Counted from the first letter of the stretch, positions 1 through 9,345 are shown. The stretch is DNA of 41,661 nucleotides from Porphyromonadaceae bacterium UBA4259 (GCA_002396125.1 DGWL01000075.1:1-41661), one strand, 5' to 3'. Notes: generated from the letters alone by a model not told the origin. Translations and numbers: made by a program.

Positions 1-268
1 TTTGAACTGGCAAATTTTTTTGCAATTTTTTTTCAAAAAAGTGCCTTTTTGTAACATTACAAGGGTCGCTATTACAATTTGTAGGCGTTTTTGGGTAGTT
101 GAAAAATGCAGTTGAAAATGCGCAGGTTAAAACTATCACAATTATGCTACTAAAAGGGGTAGTTTTATTAAATTTTGACGAAAAAAGTTTGTAATTATTT
201 GGAAATAATACCATTATGTTTTTATTTTGCGACTGCTTAATAGAGAAAATTTAATAGATTGTAATCAT
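1..268. other. AT-rich intergenic start of window
   Basis: This stretch is rich in T and A runs. I see no credible open reading frame, tRNA or clear Bacteroidetes promoter in it. A stop codon at 206-208, in frame with the downstream LuxR-type gene, shows that the gene does not extend far upstream and is not the tail of a longer response regulator. Confidence 0.5.
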
Positions 269-484
269 ATGACAAACACCATTAAAGATTTGACGGTGCG
301 AGAACGTGAAGTTCTTAGGTTTCTTGTAGAGGGTTTGAGCAGTCGCGAGATTGCCGAGAAGTTGTATATCTCGATAAATACTGTTCAATATCATCGCAAG
401 CAATTGTTGCACAAGACAGACTCGCGCAACGTTGCCGAACTCATAGGCAAGGCTTATAGGTTCAAATTGATTGATTTAGAATGA
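269..484 (+). CDS. Free-standing LuxR/GerE-type helix-turn-helix protein
   Basis: The product is a 71-residue DNA-binding protein that is almost entirely a GerE (LuxR C-terminal) domain. The signature LTVREREVLRFLVEG opens it, followed by REIAEKLYISINTVQYH, the turn and recognition helix. No receiver or ligand-binding domain is present. I prefer the ATG at 269; an in-frame TTG at 227 would give 85 residues with a poor N-terminus. An in-frame stop at 206-208 closes the frame upstream. A strong terminator follows at once, so it is a single-gene transcript. Such domains normally sit at the C-terminus of NarL/FixJ regulators, so this one must depend on dimerisation or a partner. Its target is unknown. 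Confidence 0.85.
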   Translation: MTNTIKDLTVREREVLRFLVEGLSSREIAEKLYISINTVQYHRKQLLHKTDSRNVAELIGKAYRFKLIDLE

Positions 485-520
485 TGATATCAAGATATTA
501 TCATTGAGTTTACTTAATTA

Positions 521-557
521 CCATCTCAAAATATCTAATCCTTGAGATGGTTTTTTT
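521..557 (+). terminator. Rho-independent terminator after the LuxR-type gene
   Basis: A 9-bp perfect stem (CCATCTCAA at 521-529, TTGAGATGG at 542-550) is followed by seven T residues at 551-557. It lies 37 bases after the stop of the LuxR-type gene. Confidence 0.85.
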
Positions 558-564
558 GTGTTAT

Positions 565-608
565 TACAATAAACAAAATAGGCTCTCGCAACAGTGTGTG
601 AGAGCCTA
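565..608 (-). terminator. Rho-independent terminator of the amidase operon
   Basis: The 9-bp perfect stem TAGGCTCTC (579-587) / GAGAGCCTA (600-608) is followed, read on the minus strand, by a T-rich stretch (TTTTGTTTATTG). It sits just after the stop codon of the amidase gene, which ends at 634. Confidence 0.8.
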
Positions 609-633
609 TAATTGTGTTTAGAGGTTTAGATTA

Positions 634-3600
634 TCACTTGATAACCTTGGTTGTGGATTGTGAGCCGTCGTCGTAGCGTGTAACTACGATGTTCACACCC
701 TGGAATGGAGTTGTCGACTCGATGCCGGCGATGTTGACATATTTAACCGAAACCACCTTCTTGTTGGCGTCGACAGCAAGGTTGTTGATGCCAGTGCGCA
801 CTGAATATTCCATCTTGGCGGGAGTGGTGTGGCGGTTATTGTCGGTAGGCATAGAGTAAACACCCATCTTGTCGCCTGAGCAAATGAGGTTTCCACCCCA
901 GTCGTAGTGAATCTGATAGATGTAGTTGGTGTGACCTGTGCCGTTGGTGCGACGCACGCCGGCGGTGTAGGTATATCCCTTGGGTGTGAGAACAGGTGTA
1001 TTGCCGTTCCATTCAAGGTTGAAGAACTCAAGTTTTCCTTCACCGTTGTTGACAACAAGCTCGGTGCCGTCGGGGCTTACTGCCAGGCCTGCGCCAAGCG
1101 TACCGTTGAGGTCGGGCAGGTCGCGACCTGAGTTGAAGGTGATACCGTCCTCGGGCGAGTAGTAGTAGAACGAAGGTGTACCAGCCTGGTTGTTGCCGGA
1201 GCCACGAATTTGCGAAATCCACACGCCACCGTTGGTTGGATCCTCGGCGATGCTCACGTTGCCGTTAGCCATGGTAACACCAGTGGCAATGGGTTCTTCG
1301 GTCCAAGAGTGCATGATTGTGCCGTCGGGTTGTCCCACGTTGTAGACAAAGATTGCCTCGCCGCGGTCCTCGAGATGAGCATACATCTTGGTGTCGGCAC
1401 CCTTGCCGGTGAAGCCGATGCCTGTCGACGAGCTGCCGATGCCGGCGCCGTCGGCGTTGGTGAAGAGTCCGTTGCCGTCGCGGGTACCATTGAAGAACTG
1501 AGTGAATTCACCCTCGGGGTTGGCGGGATCCATTACATAAACGCCCGATCCTGGATCGCTCCAGTCGGCTAGGAATACAAATCCGTCGGGAGCAACAGCC
1601 ACACGGTAGGGCGAGCGCAGGTCGAGTCCACCACGCAGCACGGTGCTGTTAACCTTGTTCCAGTCTTGGTCGTAGATCCACAGACCATTGTTCTCGTTGG
1701 GCTGTCCGGCGCGCTCGTTTACATAAATGCGTCCGAAGAACTCGCTCTCAGGATAGTTGTCGACGGTTGAGAACAGCGAGGTTGTGCTGTGCCACTCGTC
1801 GGGGTTGTTGAGCAGGTCGATGCGTGCGATGGGGTCGCCCACGAGGGTGATTTCCCATTTCATGAGATAACCCTCAACGCCCTCGACAGGTGCTGGGAGC
1901 TGATCAACAGGAATGGTGATTTCGTTGGCTCCATGCACAACGTCGGCGATTGGGAACTCGGCGAGTTGCTCGTTGGTGTCGATGTCGCGGAAGGTGATAA
2001 ATGCCTCGTTGGCATCGTCGTTGGCCTTAAAGGTGAATGTGTAGCTGTCGCCGTTGTCGACGTAACGCAGGTCGTAGGCGTAGATACCCTTAACCACAGG
2101 TTGCTGCTCGTCGTCGGTGGCAAACTTAACTACATTGGCGTCGCTGCCTAGCAGATAGGCGTGGATGTCCTCTTGGTTTACAGTGGCTCCAGCCCATGCG
2201 AATGGTGCTTGTCCTGCAGTGATTTCCATCAAAGCGGGAGCTCCAGCGGCAGCGTTGAGGTCGGTGTTGACGGTCTTGATGAGTGTTGCACTTGCAAGAC
2301 CATCGGTTATGTCATAAAGCTTGATACCCTTCACGTTGCCGGCAGTGCCATAGGGGGTAACCATGAGGGTGTGGTTGGCATACTTGAAGATTTGCAAGCC
2401 GTTGCCCAGCAATTCTTCGGCCGAGAAAGTGTGGTAGGTGGGAACTCCGCCATCGGCAGTGATTGCAAACTCATAGAGCTTGCCGGTCTTGGAGCCGCCA
2501 ATGATGAACGCATTGTCGTCGAAGGGCGATACAGCCACCTTGATGCGGCCGTAGTTATCAACTGGATATCCGTCGATGTTGCCCTCGGTAGCCAATGGGT
2601 CGCCCAGCTCGGTGAGAGCAATGGTGGCATTGGCGTTGGCACGGCTGGTGCTCACTACATTGCCGTCCTGAATAGCGAAGAAGGCCGGACGAATGCCGCG
2701 GCTGCTGCCGCTGGTGGGAGCAGGAACGCACACCATGCAGTCGTTGATGGGACCGCTCACGGCCACACCGAATCCCAAGTCGCTATTGTACCAGTTGCTG
2801 GAATAGGTGGTTGAGAACCAGTCTGTCGGGTCGGCATCAAAGTCGTTCCAGTAGTAGGCGTGCATTGTGCCTCGCTGGTAGCCGGTCTGCACGTTGCCGT
2901 CGGCATAGGAAGTGCGCACGGCAGTAACGCCCACGAGCTTGCGGTCGGCACTCAGAGCAATAGAACCAATCTGGTTGTAGAAGCCGGGATTGCCTTCCAT
3001 GGTGAACAGGCCAGTGGTGCTAAGTTCTTTAACCACCTGCTTGGTGTTGTTGTCCACGATGTAGAGGTGGGCTGCTGTGCCCTCGTGGGTGAGCACGATG
3101 GTTGAGTCGCCATATTGCAGCATTTGAGCCACGTTGCCCACGAGGTCGGCATAAGTGGTGCCCTCGTCCTGACCGAATACAAACTCACCTGCGAGCTTCA
3201 AGTAGCCGGGTTGAACTGGGTCGGGATAGTTTTCGTAGACAATCTCTTCGGGCACATAGTTCTCGTTCTCAAGCTTGATAAACGAGAAGCATGTGTTGTT
3301 GGCTGTCACTGTGGCGGTAACGGGTTCCTCGAGCAGCTTATAACTCTCGGCTGTGGCCTCCAGGGTGTAGTTGCCCGGTTCCAGATTGAAGAAAGCGAAG
3401 AATCCGTTCCACTCGTTGTCGACGTTGTAGGTAGCAACCTCGGTACCGTCTTTCTTGAGCACTACCTGTGCTCCGTTAATTGGCAACCACTGGTCGTCGC
3501 TGCCGTAGGCATAGTTGTAGAGGTTGTTGACAATCTTCTCGTGCAGGTCCTTAACTGTACCTGCAATCTCACCCTTGCCGTTGAGGTTGAAGCCCCAGTA

Positions 3601-4446
3601 GGTGGCAACGCCGCGTGCTTCGCGCAAGCCCTCCAGGCGGTCATAGTCGAAGTTCAAGGCGCGGTGACGCGAAGGCTGATAGGTGTGGAAGAATCCCTCG
3701 AGCAGGTAGCCCGGAGTGCCATGCTTGAGCACGCCAAGGTAGCCGCTGTACTGGTTTCCGTTGTTGCGGGTGCTGGTGCTGTAGCTGCCATAGAAGCTGA
3801 TGTCGCCTCGCACGTTCATGTTGGTCAGGCTGTAATGGCTCTGTGGCTCAATCTCACCCATGTGGTGGAATGGCCACACAGTGCGTGCCATCTCGTCGCT
3901 GCCGGCAACAGCGGGTCCGTTATAGCCCGCATCGCCAGTGTTACCGGTGTCATAGCCACGATAAAGGAATAGCGGGTAGTTGGTGCTGGTGCCGTCGGTG
4001 GCAGCATTGGAGTGCGATGAAATAAACATGTCGTAGTTGCCTTCTTCCACCTCCTCGCAAATGTCGGCAAGGTTCTTGTTGAAGATGGCATCGGGGTCAT
4101 ATTCGCTGTTAGGTGTAGTGTAAGGCCACGGTCCGTTGGCCAGGCGGGAATAAACGATGTTCTCGCTCTTGACACCTACCGACTTGAGGTAGTTGCCAAT
4201 GGCAAAAGCCCTGGGCAGCGTGCCGCGTCCCTCATAGAAGCCGAGCGTGTCGGTATCAATCCATGTTGTGCCCTCGGCATTGAGAACGCCGGTGTTGGGG
4301 TGGCCAATGGTCTTCATGGGCCTGTCGTTGGCGCCGTAGCTGCCGTGACCCGGGTTAAGATAAATGCGGAACTCATCGGCAGTCTTAGCTTGCAAAGCCA
4401 GGCCAGCCACAAGGGCTGCTGCCATTAAAAATAATAATTTCTTCAT
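634..4446 (-). CDS. Secreted N-acetylmuramoyl-L-alanine amidase fused to a propeller-like region
   Basis: This 1270-residue exported protein has an N-terminal Amidase_3 domain that should cleave the amide bond between peptide stem and muramic acid in peptidoglycan. Residues 1-20 are a signal peptide. The Zn ligands are visible: His34 in NPGHG, Glu72 in YEGRG and His145 in SSHSNA. The catalytic Glu250 lies in GYLLEGFFH. Residues about 290-395 resemble a carboxypeptidase-regulatory-like fold. The long rest (about 410-1230) carries repeated hydrophobic/VSPDG-type segments like a beta-propeller (DUF4623-like, my guess). The end, with VVTRYDDGSQ and a VIK finish, resembles Por-type sorting tails. 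Typical amidases of this class are 200-450 residues, so the fusion is unusual. It lies 15 bp after the WD40-like gene, so the two are probably one operon. Target wall (own or foreign) is unknown. Confidence 0.85.
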   Translation of the reverse strand: MKKLLFLMAAALVAGLALQAKTADEFRIYLNPGHGSYGANDRPMKTIGHPNTGVLNAEGTTWIDTDTLGFYEGRGTLPRAFAIGNYLKSVGVKSENIVYSRLANGPWPYTTPNSEYDPDAIFNKNLADICEEVEEGNYDMFISSHSNAATDGTSTNYPLFLYRGYDTGNTGDAGYNGPAVAGSDEMARTVWPFHHMGEIEPQSHYSLTNMNVRGDISFYGSYSTSTRNNGNQYSGYLGVLKHGTPGYLLEGFFHTYQPSRHRALNFDYDRLEGLREARGVATYWGFNLNGKGEIAGTVKDLHEKIVNNLYNYAYGSDDQWLPINGAQVVLKKDGTEVATYNVDNEWNGFFAFFNLEPGNYTLEATAESYKLLEEPVTATVTANNTCFSFIKLENENYVPEEIVYENYPDPVQPGYLKLAGEFVFGQDEGTTYADLVGNVAQMLQYGDSTIVLTHEGTAAHLYIVDNNTKQVVKELSTTGLFTMEGNPGFYNQIGSIALSADRKLVGVTAVRTSYADGNVQTGYQRGTMHAYYWNDFDADPTDWFSTTYSSNWYNSDLGFGVAVSGPINDCMVCVPAPTSGSSRGIRPAFFAIQDGNVVSTSRANANATIALTELGDPLATEGNIDGYPVDNYGRIKVAVSPFDDNAFIIGGSKTGKLYEFAITADGGVPTYHTFSAEELLGNGLQIFKYANHTLMVTPYGTAGNVKGIKLYDITDGLASATLIKTVNTDLNAAAGAPALMEITAGQAPFAWAGATVNQEDIHAYLLGSDANVVKFATDDEQQPVVKGIYAYDLRYVDNGDSYTFTFKANDDANEAFITFRDIDTNEQLAEFPIADVVHGANEITIPVDQLPAPVEGVEGYLMKWEITLVGDPIARIDLLNNPDEWHSTTSLFSTVDNYPESEFFGRIYVNERAGQPNENNGLWIYDQDWNKVNSTVLRGGLDLRSPYRVAVAPDGFVFLADWSDPGSGVYVMDPANPEGEFTQFFNGTRDGNGLFTNADGAGIGSSSTGIGFTGKGADTKMYAHLEDRGEAIFVYNVGQPDGTIMHSWTEEPIATGVTMANGNVSIAEDPTNGGVWISQIRGSGNNQAGTPSFYYYSPEDGITFNSGRDLPDLNGTLGAGLAVSPDGTELVVNNGEGKLEFFNLEWNGNTPVLTPKGYTYTAGVRRTNGTGHTNYIYQIHYDWGGNLICSGDKMGVYSMPTDNNRHTTPAKMEYSVRTGINNLAVDANKKVVSVKYVNIAGIESTTPFQGVNIVVTRYDDGSQSTTKVIK

Positions 4447-4461
4447 GATTCAGTTCCTCCA

Positions 4462-5358
4462 TTATTTAAGGTTAATAATATAGGCCTCGCCTGTGGGTGT
4501 TGAGAACGCAATCTTGCCCTGGGCAGGCAGTGGATACATGGCAATCACGTCGTTGCCGGTAACCACTTGCTTGTTGCCTTTCAGGTCAAGTACCACGATT
4601 TCGCTCGATGTGAACACCTCGCCGTTGTCGCGGCAGTCCATAGCCACAACCATGTCGTTGCCCATCCACTTGGGAGCGCGATAGTTGCCCAGGCTGGTTA
4701 GACCGCTGCCGTCGATGTTGCACACATAGGCCCCATTGCCGCTGCAGCAGAAGAGCACCCGTGTGGCATCGGGCGAAAGCGAAGCCCAGATGTAGCGGTA
4801 GCCATTACCCTTGGGAGCAAGTTCAGTGGTCTTGCCGTCGCGGGTGATGTAAATCTTGTAGTTGGCTGTTGAGAGCACCGGTGCGCTCACTTTGGCCTTG
4901 CCGGCATCGATTGCTTTCTTGGCAATCTTGCCACCTGCCACGGCAATTGCGGTGTTGCCCTCGATTGCCACTCCCTGCACGTTGCGCGAGAGTTTCACGA
5001 GTTGCTGCTCAGCACCGGTTGTCAGGTTCTTGCTCTTGACGGCAGTCATCTGCAATCGGTTCTTGGTCGATTTCTCGCGATAGACTACGGTGCTGCCGTC
5101 GCTCGAAATCTTTGCGTCAAAACCGGCACCCGGAGCGCGAGTTATTACCTGCTGGGTTCCGGTGCCCAAGTCATGTTTAGTGAGACCTTGGTTGAAGTCG
5201 GTTGTCACCAGGATATAATCTCCCTGGGGACTGATGGCTGCAACCTTGGCGGCGGCATTCTCGGGAATGTTTACTTTTTCGATTGAAGCAACATTGACGA
5301 GTTGTGCCATCCCACTAAAAGACACGCATAATGCTAAAGCTAATAAAACTTTTTTCAT
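4462..5358 (-). CDS. Exported WD40/TolB-like (PD40) beta-propeller protein
   Basis: The product is 298 residues with a signal peptide (MKKVLLALALCVSFSGMAQ) and repeated short blades such as ISPQGDYILVTT, ISSDGSTVVYRE and LSPDATRVLFC. These match the WD40-like PD40 repeats seen in TolB and related periplasmic propellers. It lacks a TPR or peptidoglycan-binding domain. Being first in a two-gene unit with the amidase/propeller gene, 15 bp apart, it may bind the amidase product or another envelope ligand, but that is inference. The function is otherwise unknown. Confidence 0.7.
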   Translation of the reverse strand: MKKVLLALALCVSFSGMAQLVNVASIEKVNIPENAAAKVAAISPQGDYILVTTDFNQGLTKHDLGTGTQQVITRAPGAGFDAKISSDGSTVVYREKSTKNRLQMTAVKSKNLTTGAEQQLVKLSRNVQGVAIEGNTAIAVAGGKIAKKAIDAGKAKVSAPVLSTANYKIYITRDGKTTELAPKGNGYRYIWASLSPDATRVLFCCSGNGAYVCNIDGSGLTSLGNYRAPKWMGNDMVVAMDCRDNGEVFTSSEIVVLDLKGNKQVVTGNDVIAMYPLPAQGKIAFSTPTGEAYIINLK

Positions 5359-5900
5359 AAATGCTTAGTTTTTTAGTTACACAATTGAGTTAATTAATGG
5401 TTATATAAAAAATGGTTTATATATGATTGCTGGTTTCAATTATCTTTAATTTACTCTCCTATGGCGACAAATTTAAATATTTGCCTTCAAAATTATGTAA
5501 AAATGTTCAAACTTCCAAAAGTTTTGATTTTTTAGTCAACTCGGGAGTGTAAATGAATGTAATTTGTCTAAAACCATGTAATACAGTTGATTGGGTGGTC
5601 TTAGGTGATAGGTGATAACGTGAAGATGTGGTGACAAATGCTCATAAATTAACTATTGGGTACAATATTTAACAGTTGAGATGGTGGCCGGTAACTACTA
5701 TAAATAATGGCATTAATCTAAAAAATGGTTATTTATTAGTGAATTGTGATAATTTATATCTATCTTTACACGTTATTAAAAATATGGTAGAATGTAATGT
5801 GGGAAAAAGTTAAATCGCGCGTCGCACCTGCCACCGGCTTCGTGGCCCGATGCTCAAGATGAGCACCGTGCTCCTTGCCATGAAATTATGAAGAACAAAG
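5359..5900. other. 542-bp divergent intergenic region with a GC-rich leader element
   Basis: The region separates the minus-strand amidase operon from the plus-strand LRR gene. Most is AT-rich. From about 5815 to 5882 the composition switches to GC-rich and holds two small hairpins: GCCAC (5830-5834) with GTGGC (5842-5846), and TGCTCA (5851-5856) with TGAGCA (5860-5865). GAGCAC (5861-5866) can alternatively pair with GTGCTC (5868-5873). A tiny ORF starting at 5850 (MLKMSTVLLAMKL) ends over the ATG at 5888. These may be a structured leader of the LRR gene or a decayed coding fragment. Confidence 0.35.
5468..5475 (-). promoter_or_regulatory. Candidate -7 box for the WD40-like/amidase operon
   Basis: On the minus strand this reads TAAATTTG, matching the Bacteroidetes -7 consensus TAnnTTTG, about 110 bp before the ATG at 5358. 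No well-spaced TTTG at -33 was found, so the call rests on one box. Confidence 0.35.
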
Positions 5901-8900
5901 ATGCACACAACGATGAACAATAAATCACTCAAGAGAAACATCACTAGGCTAGTGATGATTATTGTGGCGCTGGCGGCACCAAGCTTAGCCGCTTTTGCGA
6001 GCGACTATGTGGCCGGCAATGGCATTGCCTATGACCTTAATCCACAGCTACTCACTGCTACAGTTACCTACAAGAGCTCAAGCTACAACAGCTACAGTGG
6101 CGCAGTTACAATCCCTGCCAGCATCACTGCCAATGACGGCAAGAGCTACCGCGTGACGGCCGTTGGCGACAACGCTTTTCGCTACTGTAGCAACCTGAGC
6201 AAGGTGACCCTTGGCCCCAATGTTGAGAGGCTGGGTAAACGCGCCTTTCTTGAATGCACCGCTCTCAAGGAAATCGACATTACCGCGGCTGTCACGAGCG
6301 TGGGCGACTATGCCTTTGCCCAATGCCCGGCATTGAACAAGGTAACCATGCACAACACCCATCCGCTCGAGGTGGGCACCGGTGCCTTCATGCAATGCAC
6401 CAGCCTGGCACAGGTGCAATGGGTTGCCGGCAACGATCTTGACGGCACAGGGGGCATGACCAGCCTGGGCACACGCGCCTTTGCCGATTGCTCGGCACTT
6501 GAGCAGATAGTGCTTCCGGCTAACTTGGAATCGTTGGGAAACAGCATCTTTGCCGGTTGCCAGTCGCTCACGAAACTCACTGTGATGCGCGATGCTCCTC
6601 TGGCTCTGATGGGCGATCCATTTGAACTTGGCACGTCGCAAGTGACGATAATGGTGCCGCGAGGTGTGGTGCCAGGCGCGGTAGCACAGGCCTATAGCAA
6701 CGCCAACGGGTGGCGAGATTATGCGATAGCCGAACTTTCCTACTCCATGATTGATGCCCAAAATTTCACTTACTGCAAAACGTCGGGCAACACGGTGGCA
6801 CTCACCGGATGCCTCACGGCCAAGAGCGTGGTGAATGTGAGACCGGGCGTGACCACCTGCGATGGTAAGCACTATCAAGTTACCTCCATTGCCGGTGGCG
6901 CATTCAAGAGCAGCGGTGTGACAACGCTTAACACAGCCAACGCCACAAACCTCACAAGCATTGGCGACGAGGCATTTGCTCAAGCGTTTACTCTGAATGA
7001 GGTGACACTCAATGAAGGACTCATCTCGATAGGTGAGGCTGCGTTCAGGGGATGCACGGCGCTCACGGCAATAAGTCTTCCGTCGACGCTGGTGTCGCTA
7101 GAGCAGAGTGTGATGGAAGGATGCACACACCTCAGGCAAGTGGAGGTGACACATGGCCTCAGGCACATTGCCACCCGCGCTTTTGCTCTTTGCACCAGTC
7201 TCAATAGCATTACCTTGCCACGCTCGGTGGCAAGGGTTGAGCCGCACGCCTTTGTGGGAGCGTCATCACTTCAAGCAATTAATGTTGTGGAAGGCTCGCT
7301 CTACTATGCGTCGGCCGACGGTGTCCTTATTGAACTCGTTAACGATGTGGAACGCCCCAGCCTGCAAGGTTCCATGATAGCTGTTGCAATCTACCCCATG
7401 GGGAAGACAACCGAAATCTTTTACTGCCCGGCTGGCGTGACCACACTGTGGGCGCATGCCTTTGAAGGCGCAAGCCACTTGAAGACCCTGACTTTACCCG
7501 CCACCGTGGAGGAGATGGGCGAAGGGTGCTTTGCCGGAACCAATCTGGCAAGAATCAACTATCGCGCCGCTGTGCCGGCAACGGTTGACGCGAGCGTGCT
7601 TAGTGCAATCAACAAGTCGACAGTGCAGTTACAGGTGCCAATAGGGGCGACCGAAGCCTATAGGGAGGCCAGTGTGTGGAAAGATTTTGCCAGCATTGTC
7701 GAACGCAACAACGTGGTTCACAATCCGGATTTTACTTTTGACTGGGACAGTTACAACAACGTGATACTCATTGATATTGAACCTCAGGCGGTGAGTGCCG
7801 TTGGGGTGCTTGACTTGCCGCAAGGGGTAACGCTGAGCGGCGTGCAATATAAGCTCACGAGCATCAAGAACACCAGCACCGGCTCTGTTGCCCGGTTAGT
7901 TAAGACTATAAATATTAATAGCCAGTTGCAGCACATCGACACCAGCGAGGGAATCAATCCGCTCGCGGCGTTTACCGAGCTGACTGCAATTACTCTGAGC
8001 GAAGCCAACACAGCTTTTGTGCTGCAAGACGATGTGCTTACCTCTAGAAATGGAGCTCGCCTATATTACTACTTGCGCACCAAGGGAAATGCCTCCTACA
8101 CTCTCGATAGTCGCGTGGATAGCATTATGCCGCAGGCATTTGCCGGTAACGTGAATCTGCAAAAGCTGGTTTCAAACTCCCGCCTTCGCGTGATTGGCGA
8201 CGGAGCCTTTGAAGGTTGCACATCGCTGTGCCGTGTCGATAATGCCATAACGGTGCTTACCATTGGCAACCGTGCATTTAGGAATAGCGGTATTGACACT
8301 TTCAACGGTGGCGACAGGCTCATTACCATTGGAAATGAGACCTTTGAGGGATGCTCTGCATTAACAAGTTTCCCACTGTCGCACGGAGCGTTGAATAGGG
8401 TAGGTGCCCGCACCTTCAAGGGGTGCAGCTCACTCACGGTGGCCATGCTTGGCAAGAACGTCAATAGCTTGGGCGACGAAGCCTTTGAGGGTTGCACATC
8501 GTTGCAAAAGGTGTTTTTCGCCTCACATGTGAGCAACTTCGGTCACCGGGTGTTTAAAAACTGCCCCACATTGCAGCAATTGTGGCTGAGCAATGAGCAA
8601 CCTCCACTGGTTGACAACGACAGCTTTGAGGGTGTGGCCATGGCAACTATCATGTTGCGGGTTCCTGAACAAGCCGTCGACGATTACAAAGCCCACCCCT
8701 TGTGGAAGAACTTTGGCAATATTAATCCTAGCCATTACGTGAGTAATGGTGCCGACATCAATGGCGACAAGGTGGTGAACTCGGCCGATATTACACTTAT
8801 CTACAGGTGGATTTTGGGTTATTACGGTTCGGGGCCGGCTAACCAGTTTGACGTTAATCAGGATGGTGCTGTGAATGCCGCCGACATTACTGTGATTTAC

Positions 8901-9224
8901 AAGCACATTATGGGTGAATTAAAGATTATTCTCTCATTCTCCTTTGTAAATCAAGATGGCGGCGCTATGGGCACGGTGTTGCCGCTCTCGGGCACTCATC
9001 CGGTGTTCAGCGCAATCGATCAGCACACCGACCAGCCTGTGGCGAGCGGATTCAGTGCCGTTGTCGATAACCAGCGGGTTTTGCAGGCGATAAGCAGTAC
9101 CTCGGGCGGAGTTCAGAGCATTGAAATCGCGCCTCAGTCGCAAGGCTATGCCACAATAGTGCTGATGGTGGAAAAAAATGGCGTTGCCCATTATCGTCAG
9201 TATCCCATTAAAGTGGTGAACTGA
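5901..9224 (+). CDS. BspA-like leucine-rich-repeat surface protein with dockerin-like module
   Basis: This 1107-residue exported protein has a signal peptide (about 1-33) and three blocks of LRR_5/BspA repeats of the form 'AFxxCxxLxxVxLPxxVxxIGxxAF', at roughly 50-240, 330-580 and 690-930. Each block is followed by a sequence like APATVDASVLSAIN or VPRGVVPGAVAQAY, the usual break in BspA proteins. Residues 951-1006 are a two-repeat dockerin-like, calcium-binding module with DINGDKVVNSADIT and DVNQDGAVNAADIT. About 100 beta-rich residues end the chain. BspA relatives act in adhesion to host matrix or other bacteria. The ATG at 5901 is used; the ATG at 5913 (MNNKSLKRN) is an equally good start. 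No cohesin gene is visible, so the dockerin partner is unknown. Confidence 0.85.
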   Translation: MHTTMNNKSLKRNITRLVMIIVALAAPSLAAFASDYVAGNGIAYDLNPQLLTATVTYKSSSYNSYSGAVTIPASITANDGKSYRVTAVGDNAFRYCSNLSKVTLGPNVERLGKRAFLECTALKEIDITAAVTSVGDYAFAQCPALNKVTMHNTHPLEVGTGAFMQCTSLAQVQWVAGNDLDGTGGMTSLGTRAFADCSALEQIVLPANLESLGNSIFAGCQSLTKLTVMRDAPLALMGDPFELGTSQVTIMVPRGVVPGAVAQAYSNANGWRDYAIAELSYSMIDAQNFTYCKTSGNTVALTGCLTAKSVVNVRPGVTTCDGKHYQVTSIAGGAFKSSGVTTLNTANATNLTSIGDEAFAQAFTLNEVTLNEGLISIGEAAFRGCTALTAISLPSTLVSLEQSVMEGCTHLRQVEVTHGLRHIATRAFALCTSLNSITLPRSVARVEPHAFVGASSLQAINVVEGSLYYASADGVLIELVNDVERPSLQGSMIAVAIYPMGKTTEIFYCPAGVTTLWAHAFEGASHLKTLTLPATVEEMGEGCFAGTNLARINYRAAVPATVDASVLSAINKSTVQLQVPIGATEAYREASVWKDFASIVERNNVVHNPDFTFDWDSYNNVILIDIEPQAVSAVGVLDLPQGVTLSGVQYKLTSIKNTSTGSVARLVKTININSQLQHIDTSEGINPLAAFTELTAITLSEANTAFVLQDDVLTSRNGARLYYYLRTKGNASYTLDSRVDSIMPQAFAGNVNLQKLVSNSRLRVIGDGAFEGCTSLCRVDNAITVLTIGNRAFRNSGIDTFNGGDRLITIGNETFEGCSALTSFPLSHGALNRVGARTFKGCSSLTVAMLGKNVNSLGDEAFEGCTSLQKVFFASHVSNFGHRVFKNCPTLQQLWLSNEQPPLVDNDSFEGVAMATIMLRVPEQAVDDYKAHPLWKNFGNINPSHYVSNGADINGDKVVNSADITLIYRWILGYYGSGPANQFDVNQDGAVNAADITVIYKHIMGELKIILSFSFVNQDGGAMGTVLPLSGTHPVFSAIDQHTDQPVASGFSAVVDNQRVLQAISSTSGGVQSIEIAPQSQGYATIVLMVEKNGVAHYRQYPIKVVN

Positions 9225-9290
9225 GGCGTTTGCACAGCAAGCATTTCCTCTCAATGCCAATGGGGTTTGAGCAATCGTTAGCACTCGTTT

Positions 9291-9310
9291 CACATTATTT
9301 AAATAATGTG
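9291..9310. promoter_or_regulatory. 20-bp perfect palindrome abutting the eno promoter
   Basis: CACATTATTTAAATAATGTG is a perfect inverted repeat ending three bases before the -33 element of the eno promoter. It has no T-run after it on either strand, so it is unlikely to be a terminator. The position and symmetry fit a dimeric regulator site. No regulator is assigned. Confidence 0.45.
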
Positions 9311-9313
9311 CAC

Positions 9314-9345
9314 TTTGCACAACTGCAACTTATTGTGTAACTTTG
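9314..9345 (+). promoter_or_regulatory. Bacteroidetes-type promoter of eno
   Basis: TTTG at 9314-9317 (-33) and TAACTTTG at 9338-9345 (-7) are separated by 20 bp, an exact fit to the primary sigma consensus of Bacteroidetes. Transcription would start near 9352 and leave about a 65-base leader before the enolase ATG. Confidence 0.75.

Noticed and set aside
8751..8918. Dockerin as evidence for a cellulosome
   Set aside because: No cohesin scaffoldin or cellulase is present. Dockerin-like modules occur on unrelated Bacteroidetes proteins, so the link cannot be made.
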